Positions 63,476 to 64,000 of a DNA stretch of 64,000 bases are shown here, in pieces. The position numbers were made by a program, and so were the translations under genes. Source of the DNA: Platanthera guangdongensis (taxonomy: Eukaryota; Streptophyta; Magnoliopsida; Asparagales; Orchidaceae); NCBI GenBank assembly GCA_039583875.1, contig CM077166.1, positions 88,844,564 through 88,908,563 on the forward strand, given 5' to 3'. The number at the start of each line of letters is the position of its first letter. The stretch's first letter is position 1. The notes below the pieces were generated by a model that was given only the letters and a program-made list of their open reading frames with translations, had not been told where the DNA came from and ran no database searches.

Positions 63476-64000
63476 CTATCTGTCCTGTTTCTCATGTTGT
63501 CTTCTTTGATAGCTGTAAGGCTTTGGATAATACTTTGGGGGTCTTGGAGGAGCAGTGGGATTGTTTCTTCCAAATTCTCTGTCACATAACCTTCTCTTGG
63601 TCATTGATTTCTCATATAACTCTCATTCCTGGGAACTGTAGTGAAAATTCCTGCTCACATGGTAGTCCATAACCAATTTGAGAGTGTCCAAAATGAGGGA
63701 CTTAGAAGTGGGAGACCATATCTCAGCAAATTCTTGAGATTTTCTTTTCTCAGGATCATAGACTGGAATGGACTTGCTAGCAGAAGGACCTTCACCATAC
63801 TTTCTTTTCTTCTTGGATGTTTGGATCTCAGGAGGAGCATGAAGGAATATATCTACAGGATCATCTTCCCAACCCTGAGTGTAGGAATCAGGAGAAGCAA
63901 TAGAGTCACCAGGCCTAGGAGAGAATGTGGGTTGAGGAGCTTGAACTGGAGCATCAGAAGCTAATGGATTCAGATGATGAGGAATAATATTAGGATCAGC
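63476..64000 (-). pseudogene. C-terminus of the copia-3 extra frame, partial
   Basis: From the window edge the minus-strand frame is open for 125 codons to a TGA at 63623-63625, then stays open in the same frame for 48 more codons to TAG at 63476-63478. The first part is Pro/Ser/Asp-rich (P-D-S-Y-T-Q-G-W-E-D-D), followed by a basic cluster (S-K-K-K-R-K-Y) and a helical-looking end. The tail is Arg/Pro/Tyr-rich. Composition and position, just before the polypurine tract, match the extra frame of copia-2. No known function; the single stop may be recent. Confidence 0.55.

Overview
This window looks like nuclear DNA from a flowering plant, almost certainly from a heterochromatic, repeat-rich region. 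It holds LTR retrotransposons of plant-typical lineages: Athila-like Ty3/gypsy with tRNA-Asp-type primer sites, chromodomain-bearing Tekay/Del-like Ty3/gypsy with initiator-Met primer sites, and long-LTR SIRE-like Ty1/copia. I find no host protein gene and no tRNA or rRNA gene. All coding sequence is retrotransposon gag/pol or an element-borne accessory frame, and nearly all of it is broken.

Layout. 1-5.6 kb is a patchwork of LTR fragments. 5.7-10.6 kb holds two Athila fragments joined head to head inside gag. From 10.58 to 59.39 kb runs one old minus-strand copia element (here copia-1) split by later insertions. Its gag is cut by a SIRE-like element (copia-2, 49306-57007, duplication CTGTC), by a solo LTR (46960-48795) and by a large composite (11513-46292, duplication CTGTT). 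The composite is itself a stack: Tekay-1 contains a pol-less Athila-like element (13733-45512), whose LTR contains Tekay-2 (18705-43911, duplication TAAAA), whose LTR contains Athila-C (28910-42264, duplication CCCAT). That is five levels of nesting. The copia-1 reading frame is continuous across the removed inserts, which supports the map. Right of copia-1 are a Tekay-1-type LTR with its primer site (59.4-61.3 kb) and the 3' end of another minus-strand copia element (copia-3, 61.3-64 kb).

Most notable signal. Every well-resolved LTR family here carries, in U3 and just upstream of a TATA-like box, an array of short CpG-containing repeats, most of them dyads. In five families the units are dyads spaced about 90-110 bp apart. 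The dyad core CACG-CC-CGTG recurs in most gypsy families with family-specific arms that pair with each other, and a TCGWCGA heptamer recurs in both gypsy and copia LTRs. Two LTRs of one copia family share flanks but carry different arrays (TTTTCGAAAA/TTCGTCGAA versus TACTCGAGTA). This looks like a modular, convergent promoter architecture and is the part most worth following up.

Other points: Athila-C has a nearly intact polyprotein frame but one in-frame TAG and changed catalytic residues in both reverse transcriptase and integrase. The pol-less element has its own two-zinc-knuckle frame and an acidic frame. One deletion junction (45511-45566) shows filler DNA copied from both flanks. All names such as Tekay-1 or copia-2 are labels for this window only.
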